Shown here: positions 39,520 to 48,074 of the stretch, in pieces
How positions within the stretch are numbered: position 1 is the first letter of the stretch
How the letters are laid out: each line of letters starts with the position of its first letter
NCBI GenBank assembly: GCA_016710985.1
Contig: JADJTX010000023.1
Span: 20,993 to 84,992 of the forward strand
From: Ignavibacteria bacterium
GTDB taxonomy: Bacteria; Bacteroidota; Ignavibacteria; Tepidaquicellales; Tepidaquicellaceae
Direction: 5' to 3'
Length of the DNA: 64,000 nucleotides
The notes under the pieces: generated by a model
What the model was told of the DNA's origin: nothing
The model's database searches: none
What the model saw: only the letters and a program-made list of their open reading frames with translations
Position numbers and translations under genes: made by a program

Positions 39520-39546
39520 AACCTTGTTAAAAAAATTAACAAGGTT
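39520..39546. terminator. Intrinsic terminator for the PorV-like gene
   Basis: AACCTTGTTAA (39520-39530) pairs with TTAACAAGGTT (39536-39546), with an A run on the left that reads as a T run in the minus-strand transcript. It lies 25 bases beyond the stop of the minus-strand gene at 39572. Confidence 0.88.
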
Positions 39547-39571
39547 ACTTAAAAACTGTATTAAATGAATT

Positions 39572-40606
39572 TTATTTTCTCTGAAACTTTTCATCTTCAA
39601 GCGTGAAGATTAATGAAATCAGATGACTGTTTCCAAGTTCTTCAAGCCCGTCAAATTTTGAAAAGGAATAATCAATATTGATCTTTGGTAATTTTACACC
39701 TGCGCCGAGAGTAAGATTTCCAAGATCATTGTAACCCGTTCTGAGACTAATTAAATTTTTGAATGTATATTCAAGTCCTGCATGCATATCAAAACTGACA
39801 GGACCAAGATTTGCATTAGCACTTTGCTGTCTGTTTTCAAACCTTATATCGAAATCGAGAACAGGAGTAATTGTTCCTTTTAAAAATTCCATCTGATAAG
39901 CCGTTCCAACTTTAGCTGTAGGAGTGATAACTTCTTTTTTGCCTGTAGACCATGAAAGATAGGTAGTAGTAATATCCATTAAGTTAGCACCCAGGTAAAA
40001 GTCACCGAAAGGATTATATGAAGCTCCAATGTCAAAACCTAATCCCCATGCACCGGCTTCAGCTAAATTTTCCCTTATAATTTTAAGATTTGCTCCGTAA
40101 GTAAATTTTTCAGAAGGATGTTTTGCATAGGTAATATACAACGCATAATTAGCAGCATTGAAATAAGTAATCCTTGATGGATCAATTCTTTCTCCCAATT
40201 CCTGTTCATATACTCCGTTACCGTTTTCTTCAATGAGCGCATTACGTGTATCGGCAATATCATCAATACCCATTCTTATAAGACTTAAACCCAGTGAGGA
40301 GTTTTTTCCAAAAGGAATACCTACTGACCCGTAATCATAATTCACAAGATTCCCAAACTGAGCATCATGCATCAGAGCAAACTGTGGGTACTCAATTCTG
40401 GAAAGTGAGCCGGGATTCCAGTATCCGGCAGTTACATCATTTACTAAAGCTACATAAGCACCGCCCATTCCCTTGGGACGACCTCCCACACCGATCATGA
40501 GAAATTCACCTGCATATTTATTACCACTACCTTGAGAAAATCCGTCCTGAAGTGCAATTAATGAGATAAGTGCTAAAAGGATTACTTTCGATTTAAAAGA
40601 ATTCAT
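39572..40606 (-). CDS. porV: PorV/PorQ-family outer-membrane protein (UPF0164-like)
   Basis: A 344-residue barrel with a signal peptide (SKVILLALISLIALQDGFSQ) and the conserved N-terminal hallmark FLMIGVGGRPKGMGGAYVAL, NDVTAGYWNPGSLSRIEYP. In type IX secretion, PorV collects cargo from the translocon and hands it to the attachment complex. The T9SS signal on the protein at the left end of the window fits its presence. Relatives without T9SS roles exist in other phyla, so the specific PorV assignment is probable, not certain. Confidence 0.75.
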   Translation of the reverse strand: MNSFKSKVILLALISLIALQDGFSQGSGNKYAGEFLMIGVGGRPKGMGGAYVALVNDVTAGYWNPGSLSRIEYPQFALMHDAQFGNLVNYDYGSVGIPFGKNSSLGLSLIRMGIDDIADTRNALIEENGNGVYEQELGERIDPSRITYFNAANYALYITYAKHPSEKFTYGANLKIIRENLAEAGAWGLGFDIGASYNPFGDFYLGANLMDITTTYLSWSTGKKEVITPTAKVGTAYQMEFLKGTITPVLDFDIRFENRQQSANANLGPVSFDMHAGLEYTFKNLISLRTGYNDLGNLTLGAGVKLPKINIDYSFSKFDGLEELGNSHLISLIFTLEDEKFQRK

Positions 40607-40979
40607 AATTTGGATTTGGTTTACTTTTAGATTAGCTTAACTAGTAAACGATTTATCATTATCCTCCTGAAAATTTTTCTTCAATAATGATTATTTTTAT
40701 TCGTTAAGTCAATACAAAATTATTTAGTTTTTGATTTTTTTTATTAGCGATTTGATAATTTAGATTTGGAATAGATCAACAGCACAATGTAACTGCTTAT
40801 GCTTTATAAAAATTTCTATTTAGTCAAAATACATTAGGGGTATAACAAATAATTTTTCAGAGCGTAATGATTTAAATAAAAAAATGCTTATAAGCCGTAA
40901 AGGAACATTAATGTATACATTAGTATTTCTTATATAAACTTAATAATGTATTTTTAACAAAAATAAAACATTAAACAAA
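40607..40979. other. Divergent intergenic region between porV and ctpA
   Basis: About 370 strongly AT-rich bases with no open frame. The only clear structure is the 14-bp palindrome at 40909. Promoters for both divergent genes must lie here, but I could not pick convincing -33/-7 boxes. Confidence 0.5.
40909..40922. promoter_or_regulatory. Perfect 14-bp palindrome TAATGTATACATTA, candidate operator
   Basis: TAATGTATACATTA is its own reverse complement and lies about 58 bases before the ctpA start in the divergent porV/ctpA region. A dimeric regulator site is plausible; in DNA this AT-rich chance palindromes also occur. Confidence 0.3.
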
Positions 40980-42575
40980 ATGATGAGCAAAAAATTTATT
41001 CTTCCGATATCAATAATCCTTCTGGCATTGGGAATATTCGTCGGAATGAAAATTCAGAATGCAGTGTCGGATGATAAAATATCTTCACAGGTAAAAAAAT
41101 TTAATGATGCTCTTATAGTAACGTCGAGGTATTACGTAGATGATGTAGATTCTCAGAAGTTAACAGAAGATGCAATAAAAGGAATGCTGGAAGGATTAGA
41201 TCCACACTCTGTTTATATAAGTTCAGATCAGTTAAAAAGAGTAAATGAAGATTTCCAGGGAAGTTTTGAAGGAATAGGAGTAGAATTTGATATTATTAAT
41301 GACACGCTTACCATAGTATCTCCGATAAGCGGAGGTCCATCAGAAAAATTAGGAATTTTAGCTGGTGATAAAATTTTAATGATTGACGGGCAGAATGCCA
41401 TTAAAATTGCAAGAGATGATGTTCCAAAGAAATTAAAAGGTCCGAAAGGAACAAAAGTAGTTGTTACGATCCACAGAGCCGGAATGGATGATCCTCTTGA
41501 ATTTGAAATTACAAGAGATAAAATACCTATTTACAGTGTTGATGCATCTTTTATGTATAATGATGAAATTGGATATGTAAAAGTTTCCAGGTTTGCCGGA
41601 ACCACTTATGATGAATTTATTAAAGCTATGAATGATCTGAGTAATCAGGGTATGAAGAAGGTTATATTGGATCTGAGAGGGGATCCGGGAGGATATTTGG
41701 ATCAGGCATTTAAGATTGCAAGTGAGTTTATACCTAAAGGTCAGAAGATTGTTTATACAAAAAGCAGAATAAATGATTTCAATGAAGAGTATCTTTCTGA
41801 CGGAGGCAGGTATACTGATATTCCTTTGGTGGTACTTGTTAACGGTGGTTCAGCTTCAGCAAGCGAGATTGTTTCGGGTGCTGTTCAGGATTGGGACAGA
41901 GGGTTGATAGTGGGTGAGACTACCTTCGGCAAAGGACTGGTTCAAAGACAGTTTGATTTACCTGATGGTTCAGCATTCAGAGTTACAACTGCCAGATACT
42001 ATACTCCGACCGGCAGATTAATTCAGAAACCTTATGAAGGCAGCAAATATATGAACAAAGCATCGACAGAGGTTGAAGGTTTTAATCTTGAGCATAAGAA
42101 TGATACACAGGATACAGCCAGACCTCAATTTAAAACTCCGGGAGGAAGAACAGTTTATGGCGGAGGCGGAATTACTCCTGATTTTGTAATTAAATTGGAT
42201 ACACTCACAAATTATTCTGTACAGCTGAGAAGGTTAAACTTGTTTTATATATTTGCAGAAAGATACATGACAAATAATAGAAAGAGTATTGAATCAAAGT
42301 ACAGTTCACCAAAGGAATTCAGAGACGGATTTTTCGTGGATGATAATATGCTTTCAGAATTAAAAAATATGGCTTTGGAAAAGGATGTATCTTTTAACGA
42401 GGACGAGTATAATAAAGATTTGGATTTTATAAAGACATCGATTAAATTTCAGATTGCAAGGGATATCTGGAGTAATAATGGAAGCTATATGGTTTGGGTT
42501 AACAATGATGAACAATTCCTTAAAGCAGTTACACTTTTTGACGATGCAATTAAATTAGCAAAGCTAAAACAATAA
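40980..42575 (+). CDS. ctpA: C-terminal processing protease (S41, CtpA/Prc)
   Basis: A 531-residue envelope protease. Order: N-terminal membrane anchor (KFILPISIILLALGIFVGMK), a PDZ domain (FEGIGVEFDIINDTLTIVSP) and the S41 catalytic core, with YVKVSRFAGTTYDEF, VILDLRGDPGGYLDQA, the nucleophile Ser in VNGGSASASEIVSGAVQDWD and the catalytic Lys in VGETTFGKGLVQRQFDLPDG. It probably trims peptidoglycan hydrolases or other envelope proteins. It is the first gene of a co-directional run with two DUF3108 proteins, LolA and a YbhN-like protein. Confidence 0.95.
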   Translation: MMSKKFILPISIILLALGIFVGMKIQNAVSDDKISSQVKKFNDALIVTSRYYVDDVDSQKLTEDAIKGMLEGLDPHSVYISSDQLKRVNEDFQGSFEGIGVEFDIINDTLTIVSPISGGPSEKLGILAGDKILMIDGQNAIKIARDDVPKKLKGPKGTKVVVTIHRAGMDDPLEFEITRDKIPIYSVDASFMYNDEIGYVKVSRFAGTTYDEFIKAMNDLSNQGMKKVILDLRGDPGGYLDQAFKIASEFIPKGQKIVYTKSRINDFNEEYLSDGGRYTDIPLVVLVNGGSASASEIVSGAVQDWDRGLIVGETTFGKGLVQRQFDLPDGSAFRVTTARYYTPTGRLIQKPYEGSKYMNKASTEVEGFNLEHKNDTQDTARPQFKTPGGRTVYGGGGITPDFVIKLDTLTNYSVQLRRLNLFYIFAERYMTNNRKSIESKYSSPKEFRDGFFVDDNMLSELKNMALEKDVSFNEDEYNKDLDFIKTSIKFQIARDIWSNNGSYMVWVNNDEQFLKAVTLFDDAIKLAKLKQ

Positions 42576-42580
42576 AAACT

Positions 42581-43389
42581 GTGACTTTTCAAAATCTCAG
42601 AAAGAGCTTCTTAGTAATTTTAATATTTCTTTTACAGATTACTAATGAAGCTCATTCACAGGGAGATGTCATGGAGGTGGGGGAAGAACTAAAATATGAA
42701 CTTTCTTTTGGATTTATCAAGCTGGGACATTTGAAGTTCATTCTCTCAAACTCTCACAAAGACGGTAAAAAAACTATTTATAATGCAAAACTCGAGATAA
42801 AAACCTATCCGGAGATCCCCTTTTTAAAAATAAATCAGATTCTGGAGTCGGAAATGGAATTATCGAAAAATGAACTTATTTCTGAGAAGTATTTTGAAAC
42901 AAGCTTTAAGGACAAATCAATAACACGATCTGATTATAAATTTAACTATAAAAAAGAAATTATCAAGGTTGTTAAAGAAACTGACGGAAATACTGACGTA
43001 GATATTCAAATACCAATTAAAAAAGATATAAAATTCCGTGATGAACTCTCCTGGCAATACGAATCAAGATTAAATTCCTTCAAAAATAAAAATTATAATA
43101 TACCGGTTTTTGCAAATGAGGAAGAATCATCAGTAAGGTATTCTTTTAATGCAAATAAAACAGTTGTAAACATTGAAAACTGCAGTTACGATATTTCAGT
43201 GATCAAACTTGAAGGAACCTCCGATTACACAGGGTTTTTGGTTTTAAAGGTGAGTTTCTGATTTTACTTTCTGATGATGAAGATCGTGTTCCTATAAAAG
43301 CATATTTCAACTCATCTCTGGGAAATATCGTTTGCGAATTGATTTCATATAAAAAAAAAAAGTGGAAGCCACCTGCTTTCGTTAAGTAA
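42581..43389 (+). CDS. DUF3108 exported protein, copy 1 (frameshifted)
   Basis: A signal peptide (LRKSFLVILIFLLQITNEAH) followed by a DUF3108-type beta-rich domain (GEELKYELSFGFIKLGHLKF). The frame breaks at the T5 run 43235-43239; adding one T gives TGFFGFKGEFLILLSDDEDR and the gene continues to VKWK-like lysine-rich end and stop at 43389 (KKKKWKPPAFVK). It starts 5 bases after ctpA. The next gene is a paralogue. Function unknown; DUF3108 proteins are periplasmic and linked to outer-membrane or exopolysaccharide genes. Confidence 0.75.
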
Positions 43390-43418
43390 TCCATATTAAA
43401 TAGAATGTTTAAAGGATA

Positions 43419-44201
43419 ATGATCAAAAAAGTTTTAATATTAATTTTTGTGCTTTTGATATCTGGGACTGCTTATTCTCAAAATAAAGTATTTTCAAAAG
43501 GTGAAGAGTTAAGTTACATTGTGTATTATGGGTTTATTAAGCTGGGTGAAGTAAAAATGTATCTTACTGAAATTAGTAATGAGAATGGTTTGACAGTTTA
43601 TTCTTCCAAATCTACAATGAAATCATACAGCGGGATTCCTTTTGTAAATCTGAACAATATTTTTGAATCAGATATGATTTATGATGGAAAAGAAATTTAT
43701 TCAAAAAGGTTTAAAGCGACTGAATATAAGGAAGATGCCATTGTAATAACCGAATATAAATTTAATTATGATTCTGATTTTGTATATGTCACAAAAATCA
43801 ATGGAGGAAAAACCGAGCGAGATGAAAAAATTAATTTCAATAAAAATATAAAATTTCAGGACGGGCTGTCATTGTTTTACAGTGCCAGATTCAATTCATT
43901 TACGTCGGATAATTATCTGATCCCGGTTTTTATGAATGAAGCGGAAACTTCAGTAAATTATTACATAGCATCCAAACCGGAGGAAATTTCAATTTCGTTA
44001 AGTGATGATGACATAAATTCATTAAGATGCAACGGCAGTGCAAATTTTACGGGAGTCGTTGGATTGACAGGAGAGTTTGCAGGATGGTTTTCTGATGATG
44101 ATGCAAGGGTTCATCTGAAATCGCAGCTTAATGTTGTAATCGGAAATGTTACTCTTGAGCTGGATTCATATAAAAGGAAGGATTGGAAACTAAATACTTA
44201 G
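43419..44201 (+). CDS. DUF3108 exported protein, copy 2
   Basis: A 260-residue intact paralogue of the preceding gene: signal peptide LILIFVLLISGTAYS, then GEELSYIVYYGFIKLGEVKM, GIPFVNLNNIFESDM, NKNIKFQDGLSLFYSARFNS, and TGVVGLTGEFAGWFSDDDAR, ending in a basic strand VTLELDSYKRKDWK. Alignment to copy 1 locates the frameshift in that gene. Function unknown. Confidence 0.8.
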   Translation: MIKKVLILIFVLLISGTAYSQNKVFSKGEELSYIVYYGFIKLGEVKMYLTEISNENGLTVYSSKSTMKSYSGIPFVNLNNIFESDMIYDGKEIYSKRFKATEYKEDAIVITEYKFNYDSDFVYVTKINGGKTERDEKINFNKNIKFQDGLSLFYSARFNSFTSDNYLIPVFMNEAETSVNYYIASKPEEISISLSDDDINSLRCNGSANFTGVVGLTGEFAGWFSDDDARVHLKSQLNVVIGNVTLELDSYKRKDWKLNT

Positions 44202-44285
44202 GAAATTACAAATGGTCTTAAATTTTGCTAATGAATCAGAAGTCCCATAAAACCAAAGCAAACTCAGGATATAATTTATAATCAA

Positions 44286-44960
44286 TTGAAAAGAACAATG
44301 ATTTTAGGTATTTTGTTAAAAATAAAACCAAAATATGAACTATATAAAAAATATTTAATAATTCTGTCAGCATTCATATTCTCAGTTTCAAATGCTCAGG
44401 ATGCTCAGGAAATAATAAAGAATGTGCAATCGACATACGAAAACATAACTGATGCAAAGGCAACATTCACGCAAACTTTAAAAGGCTCCGGAGGAAAAGC
44501 TAATTCTTCAACGGGAGTTATTTATATTAAAAAAAATAATAAATACAGAATTGAAGCCGGCGGTCAGATAATCATTACTGATGGACAGACATCATGGTCC
44601 TACTCTCCAAAACGAAAACAGGTCATTATCGATGCATATAAGGATGACGGAAATACATTCTCTCCAAATAAGTTTTTGTTTAATTATCCAGAAAATTTTT
44701 ATTCTGATCTTGAAGGAGATGAAAACGTCGGAGGTGTAGATTGCTATGTCATTAAATTATCCCCAAGGAGCGGCGGGTCTGTAAAATCAGCAAAGATCTG
44801 GATTGATAAGAACGAAAATTTAATTCGTAAAATTAACATAGTGACAAATGAGTCAACTAATACATATTCACTAAAGGACATTTCACTTGATGCGGGAATA
44901 AGTTCATCAAAGTTCAGTTTTTCTCCTCCTGAAGGAGTTGAAGTTATTGATCTCAGATAA
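44286..44960 (+). CDS. lolA: LolA-type outer-membrane lipoprotein carrier
   Basis: Carries lipoproteins across the periplasm from the inner-membrane Lol complex. After a signal peptide (YLIILSAFIFSVSNA) the half-open barrel sequence follows: IIKNVQSTYENITDAKATFT, TGVIYIKKNNKYRIEAGGQI, ITDGQTSWSYSPKRKQVIID, DCYVIKLSPRSG. The TTG at 44286 gives a 224-residue product; the exact start is uncertain because the stretch before the signal peptide is long and may hide an indel. Confidence 0.87.
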   Translation: MKRTMILGILLKIKPKYELYKKYLIILSAFIFSVSNAQDAQEIIKNVQSTYENITDAKATFTQTLKGSGGKANSSTGVIYIKKNNKYRIEAGGQIIITDGQTSWSYSPKRKQVIIDAYKDDGNTFSPNKFLFNYPENFYSDLEGDENVGGVDCYVIKLSPRSGGSVKSAKIWIDKNENLIRKINIVTNESTNTYSLKDISLDAGISSSKFSFSPPEGVEVIDLR

Positions 44961-45043
44961 AAACTACATTACATAATAAATATTTTTCATTTAATTTAAG
45001 TTAAACTCATATTTAATGTGCGTTTAACTTTTTTATTGCATAT

Positions 45044-46084
45044 TTGAAGGATCGGGTAAAAAAAACTCTAAAAGCTTTATTCTTAATTTCGTTGACTATC
45101 TTTTTCCTTTATCTTGCTTTCAGGGGAAATGATTTCAATGAATTATTCATTGTGCTTAAAAATGCAAATTATTTTTATGCAATAGCAGGATCATTTGCAG
45201 GAGTTATCATTGGAGGTTACATCAGGGCATTAAGATGGAGGTATTTTCTTGATCCATTGAAGAAGGATATTGGGATGCAAATTTTGTTTTCTTCTTTAAT
45301 GATTGGATACATGATGAACAGCATAATACCGCGGGCCAGGGAAGTTTACCGTCCGGTATTACTGGCAAATAAAGAAAAAATATCGAAGGCATCTGCGTTT
45401 GGCACTATTTTAGTAGAGAGGGTCTTTGATATACTGAGCTTACTGATATCTTTCGGCATTTGCATGATCTTTTATAAAAAAAAATTATCATCTGCATTCG
45501 CACAATATAATCTCGAAACAATTTCGATTTATGCATCTGTCATTACCCTGGCTTTTGTTGCTGTAATTTTCTTAATAATTTTTAAACTGGAGAAGTCTGA
45601 AATAATCATAGAGAAGATTACCAAGAAAGTCTTACCGGAAAAGTACCATCAGAAAGTTCATAATATTTTCATTTCTTTAATAAACGGTTTTCTGTTTATC
45701 AGATATCCAAAATATTATTTCCGGATCTTTGTTTTAACGTTGTTAATGTGGTTATCTTATGTTTTATCTGTCTACCTGACATTAATTGCTTTTAATATAA
45801 ACCTCAGTTTCTTCGACGCTAACCTTGTTTTAACCATGATTACGTTTGCAATGACAATTCCTTTGCCGGCAAACTCAGCCGGCATATTTCATTTATTTGC
45901 AACAGTTACACTTGTGAACGTATTCGGAGTGGATAAAGAATCCGCATTCGGCTTTGCAACAGTCAATCATTTACTGGGACTTTTATCTCTTATTCTCGTA
46001 GGAGCATTTTATTTCATAAAAGAAAATCTGAGCATTAAAAAAGCCCAGAAGCTGAAAGATTCAAATGTAATATCTGAAAAATGA
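45044..46084 (+). CDS. YbhN-like / lysylphosphatidylglycerol synthase TM-region protein
   Basis: A 346-residue protein with about eight membrane helices. NYFYAIAGSFAGVIIGGYIR, ALRWRYFLDPL, IPRAREVYRPVLLANKEKIS and FGTILVERVFDILSLLISFG are the pattern of the UPF0104/LPG_synthase_TM (YbhN) family, members of which act in lipid transport or flipping. The start is TTG at 45044. It is the last gene of the ctpA run and converges on dedA with only 4 bases between the stops. Confidence 0.85.
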   Translation: MKDRVKKTLKALFLISLTIFFLYLAFRGNDFNELFIVLKNANYFYAIAGSFAGVIIGGYIRALRWRYFLDPLKKDIGMQILFSSLMIGYMMNSIIPRAREVYRPVLLANKEKISKASAFGTILVERVFDILSLLISFGICMIFYKKKLSSAFAQYNLETISIYASVITLAFVAVIFLIIFKLEKSEIIIEKITKKVLPEKYHQKVHNIFISLINGFLFIRYPKYYFRIFVLTLLMWLSYVLSVYLTLIAFNINLSFFDANLVLTMITFAMTIPLPANSAGIFHLFATVTLVNVFGVDKESAFGFATVNHLLGLLSLILVGAFYFIKENLSIKKAQKLKDSNVISEK

Positions 46085-46088
46085 ATTT

Positions 46089-46730
46089 TTAAGCAGACTC
46101 ATCAGTGTTTAGTCTGCTCTCCTTTCTGTGTTTTAAGTATCCAATAATTACAGGTAGTAATGATAACAATATTACCCCTATTATTACATATTCAAAATTC
46201 TTTTTTACAAAGGGAATGTTTCCGAAAAAATACCCTGATAAGGTCATCGACATTACCCAGAAAATTCCTCCGAAAATATTAAATGATACAAATTTTCTGT
46301 AATTCATATTTGCAACACCTGCAACTATCGGTGCGAAAGTCCTTGCAAAAGGAACGAATCGTGCATATATAATAGCTTTGCCTCCGTATTTTTCATAAAA
46401 GTGATTTGCCTTTACAAGATGATCTTTTGCAAAGAATCTTGATTTTTCTCTCTTAAAAATTTTAGGACCTGTTTTCTTCCCAAATAAATAGCCAACCTGA
46501 TCTCCTATGATCGCTGCAGCTATTAATGAGATATTTAATACGTATATATCCAGAAAACCCTGTGCAGCTATCAGTCCTGCCGTTATCAACAAAGAATCTC
46601 CCGGCAGAAAAAATCCTACCAACAAACCTGTTTCGGCAAAAACTATAATTATAAGAACGGTTAGACCGCCCCATTTAATAAGATCTTCAAGATTTCCTAA
46701 CTTGCTAAAAAATTCTGTGATTACTTCCAT
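46089..46730 (-). CDS. DedA-family membrane protein
   Basis: A 213-residue membrane protein of the DedA/SNARE-associated family. Hallmarks are VFAETGLLVGFFLPGDSLLI, AAAIIGDQVGYLFGKKTGPK, FYEKYGGKAIIYARFVPFAR and TFAPIVAGVANMNYRKFVSF. Such proteins are linked to undecaprenyl-phosphate or phospholipid recycling across the inner membrane. Its final codons form half of a terminator hairpin. Confidence 0.93.
   Translation of the reverse strand: MEVITEFFSKLGNLEDLIKWGGLTVLIIIVFAETGLLVGFFLPGDSLLITAGLIAAQGFLDIYVLNISLIAAAIIGDQVGYLFGKKTGPKIFKREKSRFFAKDHLVKANHFYEKYGGKAIIYARFVPFARTFAPIVAGVANMNYRKFVSFNIFGGIFWVMSMTLSGYFFGNIPFVKKNFEYVIIGVILLSLLPVIIGYLKHRKESRLNTDESA
46092..46118. terminator. Terminator hairpin overlapping the end of dedA
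   Basis: AGCAGACT (46092-46099) pairs with AGTCTGCT (46111-46118); the stem lies within the last codons of dedA, and in the minus-strand direction is followed by TAAAAATTCATTTTT. With only 4 bases between the converging stops, the hairpin appears to end both transcripts. Confidence 0.7.
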
Positions 46731-46983
46731 TAAATTATTTATTTAATAAAAAACAATTTAACATTATTACTTTTAATATTTGGGACAAAAACAAATCACA
46801 ATTTAATAATGAACAATGAATAATGACGTAAAGGAACAATGACGTAAAGGAACAATGAAGTAGAGAAATATGAATGTTCTTAGTATCTCGTTTTCGACAT
46901 GTCTTCATAGTATTGTTTTTGCAAATACAAAAAATTATATTTACAAAATTAAAAATCTTATCAAACTTAACAAGCTTAACTTT

Positions 46984-47979
46984 ATGCCAGAGCATTTACT
47001 CGAAGTAAAAGGATTAAAAAAATACTTTCCCATCAAGACAGGTTTATTTTCAAAAACAGTCGGTTATGTAAAAGCAGTTGATGATGTAACATTTTCAATT
47101 AAAAAAGGTGAGACATTAGGTCTGGTAGGTGAATCAGGTTGCGGCAAAACAACTGTCGGAAGAACAATACTAAGGTTAGTTGAACCCACTGCCGGTGAGG
47201 TCATTTTTGACGGGAAAAATATTACGACAATGGATCAGAAGGAATTAAAAAAATACAGAAAAGAGATGCAGATAATTTTTCAGGATCCTTATTCTTCATT
47301 AAATCCGAGGATAACAGTTGGAGGAATGCTTACTGAAATTTTCAAATTTCATGAAATAGCTGAAGGTGAAGCAGCAGAAAAGAAAGTTGAGAACCTGCTT
47401 GAAAGAGTTGGTCTCAGAAAAATTCATGCAAGAAGATACCCACACGAATTTTCCGGCGGACAAAGACAAAGAATAGGAATTGCAAGAGCATTATCAGTAG
47501 AGCCAAAATTTATTGTCTGTGATGAACCTGTATCTGCTCTGGATGTTTCCATTCAATCTCAAATTATTAATCTGCTTCAGGATCTGCAGAATGAATTTGG
47601 TTTGACCTATTTATTTATTTCACATGACCTGTCCGTAGTAGAGCATATATCAGACAGAGTTTGTGTAATGTATTTGGGTCAGCTTGTTGAATTTGCAGAG
47701 AAAGAAGATCTTTACGCAAATCCACATCATCCATATACACAGGCATTATTATCGGCAGTACCTGTTCCTGACCCGCGAAATAAATCAAAGAGAATTATAC
47801 TGACAGGTGACGTCCCATCCCCCTCCAAGGTTCCAAGCGGATGCTATTTTCACCCAAGATGTCCAAAAGTATTTGCTGATTGTTCTAAGATCCATCCTGA
47901 TCTGGCGGGTGCCGGCGGACACCAGCAAAGTTGCCTTCTTTATCCCGAGAGCTATCCAAGAGAGATAAAAGCAGCATAA
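46984..47979 (+). CDS. dppF: Peptide ABC transporter ATPase (OppF/DppF type)
   Basis: The start at 46984 (MPEHLLEVKGLKKYFPIKTG) is preferred because residues before it are not family-like. Walker A is GESGCGKTT, the signature FSGGQRQRIGIARAL and Walker B FIVCDEPVSALD. The C-terminal oligo_HPY extension HPYTQALLSAVPVPDP and SGCYFHPRCP marks the peptide/nickel subfamily. It would power the permeases at 50712 and 51751. The paired OppD-type ATPase is not in the window. Confidence 0.92.
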   Translation: MPEHLLEVKGLKKYFPIKTGLFSKTVGYVKAVDDVTFSIKKGETLGLVGESGCGKTTVGRTILRLVEPTAGEVIFDGKNITTMDQKELKKYRKEMQIIFQDPYSSLNPRITVGGMLTEIFKFHEIAEGEAAEKKVENLLERVGLRKIHARRYPHEFSGGQRQRIGIARALSVEPKFIVCDEPVSALDVSIQSQIINLLQDLQNEFGLTYLFISHDLSVVEHISDRVCVMYLGQLVEFAEKEDLYANPHHPYTQALLSAVPVPDPRNKSKRIILTGDVPSPSKVPSGCYFHPRCPKVFADCSKIHPDLAGAGGHQQSCLLYPESYPREIKAA

Positions 47980-48074
47980 GGAAATTACAAACTATTTTCC
48001 CTGTATTTTTTAATTTCAAAATGAATTTTTAATTTTATCCTGATAAAAATCTTATTATAAATAAAATATTTTAA

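Noticed and set aside
46870..46983. Longer start for the peptide ABC ATPase
   Set aside because: The 38 extra residues are not family-like and cross a repeat-rich leader; the ATG at 46984 gives the usual N-terminus.
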